Below are positions 52,387-60,138 of a stretch of 64,000 nt of DNA, one piece after another. The translations under genes were made by a program, and so were the position numbers. The DNA comes from Peribacillus muralis (lineage in GTDB: Bacteria > Bacillota > Bacilli > Bacillales > DSM-1321): contig NZ_LMBV01000002.1 in the NCBI RefSeq assembly GCF_001439925.1, positions 354,449 through 418,448 of the forward strand, given 5' to 3'. The notes under the pieces are model-generated. The model ran no database searches, was not told the DNA's origin, and saw only the letters and a list, made by a program, of their open reading frames with translations. The first letter of the stretch is position 1. Every line of letters begins with the position of its first letter.

Positions 52387-53478
52387 ATGAAAAAATTCAA
52401 ACTACAATTTCCTAAAATCAAATCAATGTTGCTACCTTTTATAAATAAAGAAAAAAATGGAATTAAAGTCGGAGGTTTTCAATATGGTGTAGCTAGAGAT
52501 ATCTTTGTTGATGAACCTGTAAGGTTGCTAAAATTACTAAAAGATCTAGATGGTAATACTGATATAGAAGAATTGGCTCTGAGAAATGATTTGAGCTATT
52601 CAGAGACGATAGAAATATTAGAAGATTTGAGTGCCTATGGAGTTATTTACGAAAATATTTCATCTAACTTTGATTTTACAAATGAAGAAGAATCTTTTTA
52701 TGATAGAAATCTGAATTTTTTTGCTTGGATAGATGTAAATGGTAAATATTATAATTATTGGGAGGTCCAAAATAAATTAAAATCTGCAAATATATTACTA
52801 CTCGGAGCAGGTGGAACTGGAGGAAGTTGTGCAATAAGTCTTGCTAGAATGGGTTTTGGTAACATAACTCTTGTCGATTTCGATAAGGTAGAGCTTTCTA
52901 ATTTAAACAGACAAATATATACATTTGAAGATGTTGGTGAAAACAAAGTGAATGCACTGTTGAATCACCTAAATAATATTAATCCTTTTATAAACGTAAT
53001 AGGAGTGAAAACAAAGATTGATACTGTAGATGATCTGTTAGTGATCGGATCAAGTTTCGATTTAGTAATATGTTGTATTGATAAGCCAATGAATATAAAT
53101 AGTATTTTAGAGGAGTATACATGTCGTACTAGAGTACCGAGAGTATTGGGCGGGTATGCAAGTACTATATTAACAAATGCACTATTTACTAAAGAATCGT
53201 ATAGTTATACCAAAATGTTTAAAGAGAATAGTGAGCAAAATTATGATACACAGAATGTAAATTTAAATATTCATGAATGGAAATGGAATAATGCGATTAT
53301 ATCTCCAGTAGCAAATATTTCAGGGAATTTTTCAGCACTCTATGCACTTTATTTTATAACAGGTCTAGGCTATTTAGAATTGGGACAAGTTAATCATATT
53401 GATTTACTTAATATTCAGAATAAACACTTCTCTTATTCTATTGATGAAAATGGCTTGGTTAATAAAGGAGTTCTATGA
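52387..53478 (+). CDS. ThiF/MccB-like adenylating enzyme with N-terminal peptide-clamp-like region
   Basis: A 363-residue protein. Residues about 25-95 look like a winged-helix RRE/peptide clamp (VRLLKLLKDLDGNTDIEELALRNDLSYSETIEILEDLSAYGVI). Residues about 130-345 are an E1/ThiF nucleotide-binding domain: LLLGAGGTGGSCAISLARMGFGNITLVDFDKVELSNLNRQIY (Gly loop 140-146, Arg175), and the catalytic-type Asp232 in CCIDKP. The CxxC zinc pairs of MoeB/ThiF are absent. MccB (microcin C) and PaaA (pantocin A) share this layout; either chemistry, or a new one, is possible. No Shine-Dalgarno is visible before the ATG. It overlaps the next gene by 4 bp. Confidence 0.82.
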   Translation: MKKFKLQFPKIKSMLLPFINKEKNGIKVGGFQYGVARDIFVDEPVRLLKLLKDLDGNTDIEELALRNDLSYSETIEILEDLSAYGVIYENISSNFDFTNEEESFYDRNLNFFAWIDVNGKYYNYWEVQNKLKSANILLLGAGGTGGSCAISLARMGFGNITLVDFDKVELSNLNRQIYTFEDVGENKVNALLNHLNNINPFINVIGVKTKIDTVDDLLVIGSSFDLVICCIDKPMNINSILEEYTCRTRVPRVLGGYASTILTNALFTKESYSYTKMFKENSEQNYDTQNVNLNIHEWKWNNAIISPVANISGNFSALYALYFITGLGYLELGQVNHIDLLNIQNKHFSYSIDENGLVNKGVL

Positions 53479-54479
53479 TTAATTATATCGCTTTTTCATT
53501 TACAAAAACGGGCACTATTACTACCCAACAACTTCATCTATTCGAACATTGCTTCTCAATAAAGATAACAAATTTAATTGAACGAAGATTTAAAGATAAA
53601 GGTATTATTATTAATGCTGAAACCTTTACTGAATCCTGTATTATTGAAATTTACTGTTCGGAAATTGAACTACTCTCTCCTCTTATAGCTGCTATTGAAT
53701 CGGTTAGATTTGATGTGATGGACTTATTAATGATAGAAGATGAAAAAAAAGTAGTTCTTCAAGAAGTATATAATGTAGATTTAACAGAAGAAGACAAGTA
53801 TCTGTATCTGCCCTTAACGTACTTTTCAAATGAAGATATCTTAGATTTATATGAGCAAAGAATTGAGACGAAGTCCATTCTTATATTATTTAACGATCTT
53901 ATTAGCCAATGTAATATCGCTTATTTTAAAAATGGTGTACTTAGGAAAGAAAAAAATGCAAATTCAGTGATACTGCCGAGTTTCAAATCGAAGTGGGAAA
54001 TTAAGAACAATTATATTATAGGTTGCTATTCAATGGGTATTTCTTCACTAAAACAACTAGTACTATGTAAATTTATATCATTTATTTTTGGGAAAAGTAG
54101 CGATTCTCTTATATCGAGAGAATTTTTAAATCCCTATCATTTGTACTTGGGATATACATTAGATTTATCAATTAAAACAAGTTTTTATACACTATTTTTA
54201 ATAGAAACCACTCAGGAGAGTAGAAAAAAATTCTTGGATAATCCGCTAAGGTTAAAAGAGTTATTAATCGGGTTAGTGGATTTTAAGAAACAATTGCTTG
54301 CATTTAAAACATATATGTTTATGTCTGATCCACTTTTGTTAGAAATTAATAGATATTATATTAAATCTAGTCTTGAAGGAGACATAAATATGAATCTACT
54401 TTCAAACATTATAGATAGCATAACTTATCCAGATTTAGAGGATTTCGGGGAAATGTGTGATGTACATGTTGAAAAATAA
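53475..54479 (+). CDS. M16-family zinc metallopeptidase-like protein
   Basis: A 334-residue protein. The inverted zinc motif HxxEH is intact: H21-LF-E24-H25 in TQQLHLFEHCFSIK. The third ligand Glu97 is in KKVVLQEVYNVDLTEEDKY, 72 residues after H25, close to the usual M16 spacing. M16 enzymes normally have two domains of over 400 residues total; this one is shorter, with only a remnant of the second. In a RiPP island it could remove the leader or trim the product, as AlbF and PqqF are thought to do. GGAG lies before the ATG, which overlaps the ThiF-like stop; 20 bp overlap with the MFS gene. Confidence 0.78.
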   Translation: MINYIAFSFTKTGTITTQQLHLFEHCFSIKITNLIERRFKDKGIIINAETFTESCIIEIYCSEIELLSPLIAAIESVRFDVMDLLMIEDEKKVVLQEVYNVDLTEEDKYLYLPLTYFSNEDILDLYEQRIETKSILILFNDLISQCNIAYFKNGVLRKEKNANSVILPSFKSKWEIKNNYIIGCYSMGISSLKQLVLCKFISFIFGKSSDSLISREFLNPYHLYLGYTLDLSIKTSFYTLFLIETTQESRKKFLDNPLRLKELLIGLVDFKKQLLAFKTYMFMSDPLLLEINRYYIKSSLEGDINMNLLSNIIDSITYPDLEDFGEMCDVHVEK

Positions 54480-55659
54480 TTATAACTTTAAATATCTATG
54501 GTCTGGTAGATTAATTAGTAATGCCGGGGATAGCATATATTTAGTAGTACTGTCATGGTACATGTTGGCGCAAACTGGTTCTATATTTTGGGTCGGAATT
54601 TTCAATGCAGCATATTTTTCACCCAATATCTTTTCATTTTTATTGGGAGATATTATAGATCGTACCAATAAGAAAAGGTTACTGATCCTTTTAGAATGCG
54701 GTCAATTAGTAGCTGTTCTTGGAATTATCACCAATATATTTATCGGTTTTAATCCTTTGATAATTTGTTGTTTTGTTTTCTTTGCCTCCTTATTTGGGAT
54801 GAATACATATACAGTTCAAGATACATTGATTCCAAGAATTGTTCAAAAAAAAGAATTGGAAAAAGCACAGTCCTATATGAATGTAGGATACAATATCGTT
54901 GATAATATTTTTAATGCTATAGTTGGTTTATTAATTAAAAATTTTTCAATAATATTTTTGTTATCCATAAGCGTTTTTTCATTTACGCTTTCAATATTCA
55001 GTTTTAATAAAATGAAATATGAAGAAGTTAAAGAAAAAAAAGAAAGTAAAGAAGAGAACGGGTATAAGTATAGAGATGGTTTTGTGGAAATACTAAAAAA
55101 TAAAACACTTTTAACCATAACCATTAATTTAACTATAGTTAACTTCTTTTTTGGAGGCTTTAATGTATTTATTGTAAAAATTGCTGGTGATATGAATAGT
55201 CCAATAATGCTCGGTCTTCTAAATTCATCAATTGCTATAGGAACTTTAATCGGTGCAACACTGTTTACTCATAAAGTATTGAGTAAATTTATTTTAGGGC
55301 AAAAATTAGTGTTATGTTCGTTTTTCTTCGGGATAATGATGGTATTAACCAGCTTTTTTGTTAACTCAAATACCATATTATTGGTTTTGCTAATTGGAGC
55401 AATATTCTTAGGCGTTACTCAAATACTAACACACCCGATTATTCAATCAATCGTTCCGTCAAATAAATTAGGTAAAGTATTTTCAGCTCAATATTCAATT
55501 AGTGTTGGTATTATGCCAATAGGTGCTCTCTTCTTTGGTAAGTTAGCAGAATTTATGAGTTCAGGTACGTTTTTTATATGTATTGGGGTAGCCTATGTAT
55601 TTATTGCAGTAACTTACCTAATGAGACGTGATATATTCCATTTCAGTTTATCTGCTTAG
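54460..55659 (+). CDS. MFS exporter of the island
   Basis: A 399-residue, twelve-helix transporter of the macrolide-efflux/enterobactin-exporter type (MFS_3): FKYLWSGRLISNAGDSIYLVVLSWYMLAQTGSIFWVGIFNAAYFSPNIFSFLLGDIIDRTNKKRLL. Helices continue through about residue 390. It should export the peptide product and may also give self-protection, as MccC does. The ATG at 54460 follows GGGG by 9 nt; a GTG at 54457 is less likely. It is the last gene of a tightly overlapping three-gene unit. Confidence 0.88.
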   Translation: MYMLKNNYNFKYLWSGRLISNAGDSIYLVVLSWYMLAQTGSIFWVGIFNAAYFSPNIFSFLLGDIIDRTNKKRLLILLECGQLVAVLGIITNIFIGFNPLIICCFVFFASLFGMNTYTVQDTLIPRIVQKKELEKAQSYMNVGYNIVDNIFNAIVGLLIKNFSIIFLLSISVFSFTLSIFSFNKMKYEEVKEKKESKEENGYKYRDGFVEILKNKTLLTITINLTIVNFFFGGFNVFIVKIAGDMNSPIMLGLLNSSIAIGTLIGATLFTHKVLSKFILGQKLVLCSFFFGIMMVLTSFFVNSNTILLVLLIGAIFLGVTQILTHPIIQSIVPSNKLGKVFSAQYSISVGIMPIGALFFGKLAEFMSSGTFFICIGVAYVFIAVTYLMRRDIFHFSLSA

Positions 55660-55711
55660 CGAACTCATTAATAAAGATTATTTTATAAGTTAACTAGAAT
55701 TGAGGTAAGAG

Positions 55712-55747
55712 GAACGCATATTAACTTTGATATGTGTCCTTTTTGTT
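55712..55747 (+). terminator. Terminator at the end of the island operon
   Basis: GGA(A)CGCATAT ... ATATGTGTCC stem, followed by TTTTTGTTTTT. Confidence 0.65.
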
Positions 55748-55882
55748 TTTAAAATACTAAGTAATTTACAAGTTTTTGAATATAAGAAAAGGATTTATAA
55801 ATTTTACGTTTCGTACTCTTTTGTACCAGTCCCATTTATACGCCTATATACAGCCGAAAGCAAAAGGACGATGAGTGGATGT

Positions 55883-55908
55883 GAGAAGTAAGTGGAAAAG
55901 GCGCTCCT
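55883..55908 (+). repeat. Right 26-bp direct repeat of the island
   Basis: Identical to 50889-50914. Here the repeat includes GAGAAGTAA without a purT frame before it, and its end forms the left arm of a complete terminator. Confidence 0.9.
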
Positions 55909-55926
55909 GAAAAGGGGCGCCTTTTT
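55896..55926 (+). terminator. Displaced original purT terminator
   Basis: AAAAGGCGC.CC / GG.GCGCCTTTT stem, then TC. The left arm belongs to the direct repeat. Confidence 0.85.
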
Positions 55927-56017
55927 CTTATGGAACGATCTCATTTTGCACGGCGATACTGGAGCGCCGCCGTGGATGGCTGAATTTACCTTGTCTTCAC
56001 AATGAATCTACCGTATT

Positions 56018-56060
56018 TTTACATACACTTGACACTGTGTTCATCTTTTTTCGCTATATT
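56018..56060 (+). promoter_or_regulatory. PhoP-box promoter of the alkaline phosphatase gene
   Basis: Three direct repeats with exact 11-bp period: TTTACA (56018-56023), TTGACA (56029-56034), TTCATC (56040-56045), each 5 nt apart. TATATT lies at 56055-56060. The PhoP consensus is TTAACA-like hexamers with this spacing; the first two units fit well, the third partly. This points to induction under phosphate limitation. Confidence 0.75.
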
Positions 56061-56098
56061 TTAATTAACTATTCAAACATTAATCGGAGGTCATTCAT

Positions 56099-57472
56099 TT
56101 GAATCGTACATGGAAGAACAAGGTTTTGCCGTTTACACTGGCATCGGCACTGGCATTTGGTTGTTTAACATATTCTGCACCAGAACCTGCTTCGGCAAGG
56201 GACAGGTCGAATAAAGATCCGGAAATCAGGAATGTCATTTTCATGATAGGCGACGGGATGGGTGTTTCCTATACGTCCGCTTACCGGTATTTAAAAAATA
56301 ATCCGAATACGATGGTGGCGGAACGGACAGAGTTTGATAAATACCTGGTTGGTCAGCAAATGACATACCCGGAAGACGCTGCACAAAACATCACGGATTC
56401 AGCTTCGGCCGCAACGGCAATGTCTTCCGGCGTGAAGACTTATAACGCGGCGATTGCGGTGGATAATGATAAATCCGAAGTCAAGACTGTCCTCGAAGCA
56501 GCGAAGCAAAAAGGAAAAGCGACTGGATTGGTCGCCACCTCCGAAATCACTCATGCGACACCAGCTTCATTTGGCGCTCATGATGAAAGCCGGAAGAACA
56601 TGAATTCGATTGCAGATGATTATTATAATGAGCTGATCAAGGGAGAGCATAAAATCGACGTCCTATTAGGCGGCGGGAGATCCAATTTTGTCCGGCCAGA
56701 CATCAATTTGGCCAAGGCCTTCAAAAAAGACGGATATAGCTATGTGACGGATAAGAAACAAATGCTCAAGGATAAAAATGAACAGGTGCTAGGTTTGTTC
56801 GCTTCCGAGGGACTCCCGAAAATGATTGATCGCCCAAGTGAAACACCTTCTTTGAAAGACATGACCAATTCAGCACTTCAGCGTTTAGATAAAAATAAGA
56901 AGGGATTTTTCCTGATGGTCGAGGGCAGTCAAGTCGATTGGGCTGGACATGATAATGACATCGTTGGTGCCATGAGTGAAATGGAGGACTTTGAGAAAGC
57001 ATACAAAGCGGCGATAGAATTTGCGAAGAAAGACAAACATACATTGGTCGTGGCTACTGCAGACCATTCAACAGGAGGATTCTCGATCGGTGCAAAGGGA
57101 ATATATAACTGGTACGGAGAACCGATCAAAGCGGCCAAACGTACACCAGACTTCATGGCGGATGCGATCATAAAAGGGGCCGATGTTGAAAAGACATTAA
57201 AGCAATCCATCAATCAAAATAAAATGACGCTCACTAATGATGAAATCAAATCGGTAACAGAAGCTGCCAAAACTAAAAATGTCACGAACATCGATAATGC
57301 GATAGAAGCAATATTCGATAACCGGACGAATACGGCATGGACCACCGGAGGACATACGGGTGAAGATGTACCTGTCTATGCCTACGGACCTTATAAAGAA
57401 AGGTTTGCCGGGCAGGTCGATAATACGGATCATGCGAAAATCATCTTCGAACTATTAAAGAAACAGAACTGA
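56099..57472 (+). CDS. Secreted alkaline phosphatase (PhoA/PhoB family)
   Basis: A 457-residue exported phosphatase. The signal peptide (about 1-33) is basic, then FTLASALAFGCLTYSAPEPASA. Metal and nucleophile motifs are VIFMIGDGMGVSYTSA, ITDSASAATAMSSGVKT (Ser nucleophile), EITHATPASFGAHDESR, FFLMVEGSQVDWAGHDND, ATADHSTGGF and TGGHTGEDVPVYAYGP. Length agrees with B. subtilis PhoA/PhoB. The start is TTG at 56099 after CGGAGG. Its PhoP boxes lie within 85 bp. A small exported protein follows 19 bp downstream. Confidence 0.95.
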   Translation: MNRTWKNKVLPFTLASALAFGCLTYSAPEPASARDRSNKDPEIRNVIFMIGDGMGVSYTSAYRYLKNNPNTMVAERTEFDKYLVGQQMTYPEDAAQNITDSASAATAMSSGVKTYNAAIAVDNDKSEVKTVLEAAKQKGKATGLVATSEITHATPASFGAHDESRKNMNSIADDYYNELIKGEHKIDVLLGGGRSNFVRPDINLAKAFKKDGYSYVTDKKQMLKDKNEQVLGLFASEGLPKMIDRPSETPSLKDMTNSALQRLDKNKKGFFLMVEGSQVDWAGHDNDIVGAMSEMEDFEKAYKAAIEFAKKDKHTLVVATADHSTGGFSIGAKGIYNWYGEPIKAAKRTPDFMADAIIKGADVEKTLKQSINQNKMTLTNDEIKSVTEAAKTKNVTNIDNAIEAIFDNRTNTAWTTGGHTGEDVPVYAYGPYKERFAGQVDNTDHAKIIFELLKKQN

Positions 57473-57491
57473 TATTTCAGGGAGGGGTTCC

Positions 57492-58136
57492 ATGAATAGG
57501 CTAATAATCGGTGCCCTTATATTAACCATATTTGGTGCTCTTAATACACAACCCGCCTTTGAAGAAAAGACGGCAAAAGAAAAAACGGAGGAGACAGCCA
57601 CGCCACCGGTGAAGAAGGATGTTTATGTTCCGAATCCACAACTTCCTGATGATTTGAAGCTTACCCAAATTGGTGAGAACGTCTCGGATGCGAAAGGCGA
57701 ATTAACATTGAAGTCCTATGAAAAAGTGAATGAAACCATTAATGTTGGACCAGTCGAGCTAACGGTCAAAGAAATGAAGATCATGCATGTTACGCCGGCT
57801 TACAGCATGATCGATTTCTTTCATGGCTATACCCATGATGAAGATTTCGACATCGTAAAAGTGGAGGTTGCAATTAAAAACAAGAACGCTGAAACAATCA
57901 AATTTTCCCCGGTCGCTTTTCTTGAAACAGACAGCGGCGAACATCTTCAATGGCAGGATGACATTTATCTGGAAGAGCTTAACGGCGAAATGGCCGGTAA
58001 CAGTTCGAAAAGCGGAAACGTAGGTTTCATTATAAATAAAGCGGATGTGAGGAAGATTTCCTTCATGACAAGTGATGCGGTCAATGATGAAGGGAAAGTC
58101 CTGGCAAAAGGGAAGTTGGTTGAGTTCGGTTTTTGA
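57492..58136 (+). CDS. Exported protein of unknown function, linked to the phosphatase
   Basis: A 214-residue protein. Residues 1-22 (MNRLIIGALILTIFGALNTQPAF) are a signal peptide without a lipobox Cys. A charged Thr/Pro linker follows (to about 45), then a beta-rich domain (VGPVELTVKEMKIMHVTPAYSMIDFFHGYTHDEDFDIVKVEVAIKNKNAETIKFSPVAFLETDSGEHLQW) with the look of the DUF4352/Telomeric-repeat-like immunoglobulin group. GGGAGGGG before the ATG and 19-bp spacing suggest co-expression with the phosphatase. Confidence 0.7.
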   Translation: MNRLIIGALILTIFGALNTQPAFEEKTAKEKTEETATPPVKKDVYVPNPQLPDDLKLTQIGENVSDAKGELTLKSYEKVNETINVGPVELTVKEMKIMHVTPAYSMIDFFHGYTHDEDFDIVKVEVAIKNKNAETIKFSPVAFLETDSGEHLQWQDDIYLEELNGEMAGNSSKSGNVGFIINKADVRKISFMTSDAVNDEGKVLAKGKLVEFGF

Positions 58137-58240
58137 AGGAAAAGGTGTATGAAACCGTGCAAAAATCAAATACTAAGCAAGTGATAAAGCTTTTTTATCA
58201 CGGCTGAAATATCCAAATCCTAATGATGGGGTGACACAGA

Positions 58241-58393
58241 ATGAGCTATAAAGATCATTTAGATCCACATTCTCAAAAGTTTCACCATAATTGGACAAGA
58301 CCTAAGCGTTCGAAGTCTCAAGTTAATGGCCATACGGAAGTATCGCAAACAAACATTATCCTAAGAAGTAACGCAAAGGCTCACAGGTGGTAA
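58241..58393 (+). CDS. ypzG: YpzG-like small protein
   Basis: A 50-residue, basic, His-rich protein. MSYKDHLDPHSQKFHHNWTR, then PKRSKSQVNGHTEVSQTNII and a short basic end. The HHNWTRPK..KSQVNG sequence fits the YpzG family as I remember it. GGGGTG before the ATG. Probably spore-associated; function unknown. A weak imperfect hairpin follows at about 58409-58440. The remaining 58394-58635 holds nothing else I can support. Confidence 0.75.
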   Translation: MSYKDHLDPHSQKFHHNWTRPKRSKSQVNGHTEVSQTNIILRSNAKAHRW

Positions 58394-58635
58394 AGATATT
58401 TCTGACAAAGAAGGAGGCTCTTATCGAGTCTTCTTCTTTATATTTTATCACAGGATAAACGAGGGTAAGTAAAATAAAACAGCAACGAACTCTGGACCTA
58501 TAACGGCATACATGGCTTTTCGTCCGAAATTATGATACCATTTACCTTTAAGAATTAAGCCAAGAGCCTGGCGTGAAGACGGAATGTTGAAGCCGTTTGA
58601 ATGTTTCAGCTTATACAAATAGAGGACGTGAATTA

Positions 58636-59010
58636 ATGATAAATATTGAAATCCCAGCAGCGGATATTAGCATTAAACAAAGAAAACAAGTGATAGAAGG
58701 AGACGAAGCAATCATTCCGGAAATTTTCGGATTTATCGACTTCCATTTGATTCCCCGTGATAAAGGCGGAATCATCTTGTTTTACAATGAACGCGACGAG
58801 CTGATTTTTGTCGGGAAAGCCCGTAAGCTAAGACCAAGGGTCAAAAAGCACTTCGAAGATAACGTCTCTCCAATCAAAGAGCACCGTAATGAAGTGAAAA
58901 AAATTGACATCCTTATCGTCGAAGACCCAATGGAACGTGAAATTTACGAAACGTACATGATCAATTCACTACGAGCTAAATACAACGTCGATAAAGTGTT
59001 CTATAAATAA
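58636..59010 (+). CDS. GIY-YIG-fold protein with altered catalytic tyrosines
   Basis: A 124-residue protein. Residues about 44-120 align with the UvrC N-terminal GIY-YIG domain: GGIILFYNERDELIFVGKARKLRPRVKKHF ... DILIVEDPMEREIYETYMINSLRAKYNV. The metal-binding Glu (E105) and an Arg (R66/R68) are present, but GIY reads GII and YVG reads FVG, so the general-base Tyr is missing. It may bind DNA without cutting or use a changed mechanism. Start 58636 follows GAGGACGTG; the frame opens at 58597. Confidence 0.75.
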   Translation: MINIEIPAADISIKQRKQVIEGDEAIIPEIFGFIDFHLIPRDKGGIILFYNERDELIFVGKARKLRPRVKKHFEDNVSPIKEHRNEVKKIDILIVEDPMEREIYETYMINSLRAKYNVDKVFYK

Positions 59011-59017
59011 GCAAAGA

Positions 59018-59051
59018 AAAGCTGGTTGCACATGCAATCAGCTTTTTTTAC
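59018..59051 (+). terminator. Terminator after the GIY-YIG gene
   Basis: AAAAGCTGGTTGCA / TGCAATCAGCTTTT stem, one wobble, followed by TTTT. Confidence 0.85.
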
Positions 59052-59163
59052 ATCCAAACTACAAAAATAAGGCGCTACATTTACAATTACTTGGTGTTAG
59101 CTTAACACTGTTGGTTTATATTTGAAGCATTCCATTCCATTACTTTTTCTCAGGGGGTAACCA

Positions 59164-59513
59164 TTGAAGAAAATATTTTGTAAAAAAGTGTTAGGTATCT
59201 CGGTCGTGACAATAATTGCATTTGGGAATGTAACGTGGTCCGTGTCACAAGTTTCTAAAATGGCGAAACAGCGAGAGATTGAATCTTTTGAACAAAAGAC
59301 AGTAAATTCTTCAGAATGGAAAATGGCTGAATAAGCATATGAAATAGGTATCGAAAAAAGAATTATACAAAAGCACACGGAAGGTTTCTACACTTCAAGG
59401 TAATGCCGTTACCATTGTGACGGAAAGGCAACGCTGTTGAATCATGCTATTAGGTCGGTCTCCGACAATATGAAGGCTTCATGGGTGGAACAGGGTGATT
59501 ACCCGGACTGAAA
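59164..59513 (+). pseudogene. Decayed exported-protein gene, perhaps YpjP-like
   Basis: A TTG start after GGGGGT opens a 56-codon frame with a signal-anchor start (MKKIFCKKVLGISVVTIIAFGNV). It meets TAA at 59332, continues in frame as AYEIGIEKRIIQKHTEGF..., then stops again. Further on (about 59440-59513) another frame reads NHAIRSVSDNMKASWVEQGDYPD before TGA, also gene-like. The pattern is of a gene broken by nonsense and frameshift changes and an internal deletion. The YpjP suggestion rests only on the resemblance of the N-terminus. Confidence 0.5.
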
Positions 59514-59645
59514 TTTTTCTTTCGTACATCAATGAATAGTACAAAAAAATATTCTTTTTTTAGGGCAAAAATTTGTTTCTGAATCGAATAGTCGATATAC
59601 TATGGACACAACTCCATTATGAATGGATAGGAGAGGAGAGGTAGT

Positions 59646-59915
59646 ATGGGAAACATTCGTGAAGGTGAGGTTTTCACACTTACTGATGACAATGATGAGT
59701 CTCATGAAGTTGAGGTTTTAGGGTCATTGGATGTGGAAGGAACGGAATATGTAGCAGTAGGCTTGCTTGAAGATATTGAAGAAGATACAGAGGAAGATAT
59801 CGATATTTTCTTTTTCCGTGTCGAAGGCGAAGGTGAACTGCTCGAAATCGAACCGGACGAAGAGTTCGAAAAGGTATCTCTAGCATTTGAAGCGGCGTTT
59901 GAAGCGAAGGAATAA
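59646..59915 (+). CDS. DUF1292 family acidic protein
   Basis: An 89-residue, strongly acidic cytoplasmic protein. VFTLTDDNDESHEVEVLGSLDVEGTEYVAVGLLEDIEEDTEEDIDIFFFRVEGEGELLEIEPDEEFEKVS is the DUF1292 pattern (YrzB in B. subtilis). Function unknown. GGAGAGG precedes the ATG. About 310 bp upstream contain the pseudogene remains and AT-rich sequence. Confidence 0.88.
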   Translation: MGNIREGEVFTLTDDNDESHEVEVLGSLDVEGTEYVAVGLLEDIEEDTEEDIDIFFFRVEGEGELLEIEPDEEFEKVSLAFEAAFEAKE

Positions 59916-59926
59916 TCGTGTAAGAT

Positions 59927-59957
59927 CGAAGACGGCATATTTCATGCCGTTTTTTTA
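59927..59957 (+). terminator. Terminator after the DUF1292 gene
   Basis: ACGGCAT / ATGCCGT stem with a 5-nt loop, followed by TTTTTT. Confidence 0.9.
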
Positions 59958-59968
59958 TGTAGAGAAAA

Positions 59969-60023
59969 AGTATTGGCCCCGCCTACGCCAAATACCATGA
60001 TAGCCACGCGTGCTATCCAGCCT
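59969..60023. repeat. 55-bp interspersed repeat, copy 2
   Basis: Begins AGTATTGGCCCC and ends ATCCAGCCT, directly after a terminator. See copy 1 at 49013-49067. Confidence 0.8.
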
Positions 60024-60138
60024 TCCTTAAGTATAGGGGGGAATTGTTGATAGGACATGTACGGAACATGAAGGTTTTATTAAAATCGGAGCATCTTTCA
60101 CTCTCCTGGGCATAGGATAAATAAGTGGAGGTGATTGG

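Larger units (their letters stand above)
50889..55908. mobile_element. RiPP gene island inserted at the 3' end of purT
   Basis: About 5 kb bounded by a perfect 26-bp direct repeat (50889-50914 and 55883-55908; start-to-start 4994 bp). The right copy is joined to the intact purT-type terminator hairpin; the left copy has only its left arm, so the insertion separated purT from its terminator and rebuilt the site. Contents: minus-strand 40-residue peptide, Rgg regulator, 23-residue precursor-like peptide, ThiF/MccB-like enzyme, M16-type peptidase, MFS exporter. Base composition drops sharply: by direct count, 50281-50340 in purT has 26 G/C of 60 and 54961-55020 in the island 13 of 60. No integrase or transposase is inside, so the mobilising enzyme must be elsewhere or lost. 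Confidence 0.8.

Noticed and set aside
50889..55908. Complete classical microcin C cluster
   Set aside because: No mccD, mccE or mccF homologue is present and the peptide ends in His, so the label microcin C would overstate the case.
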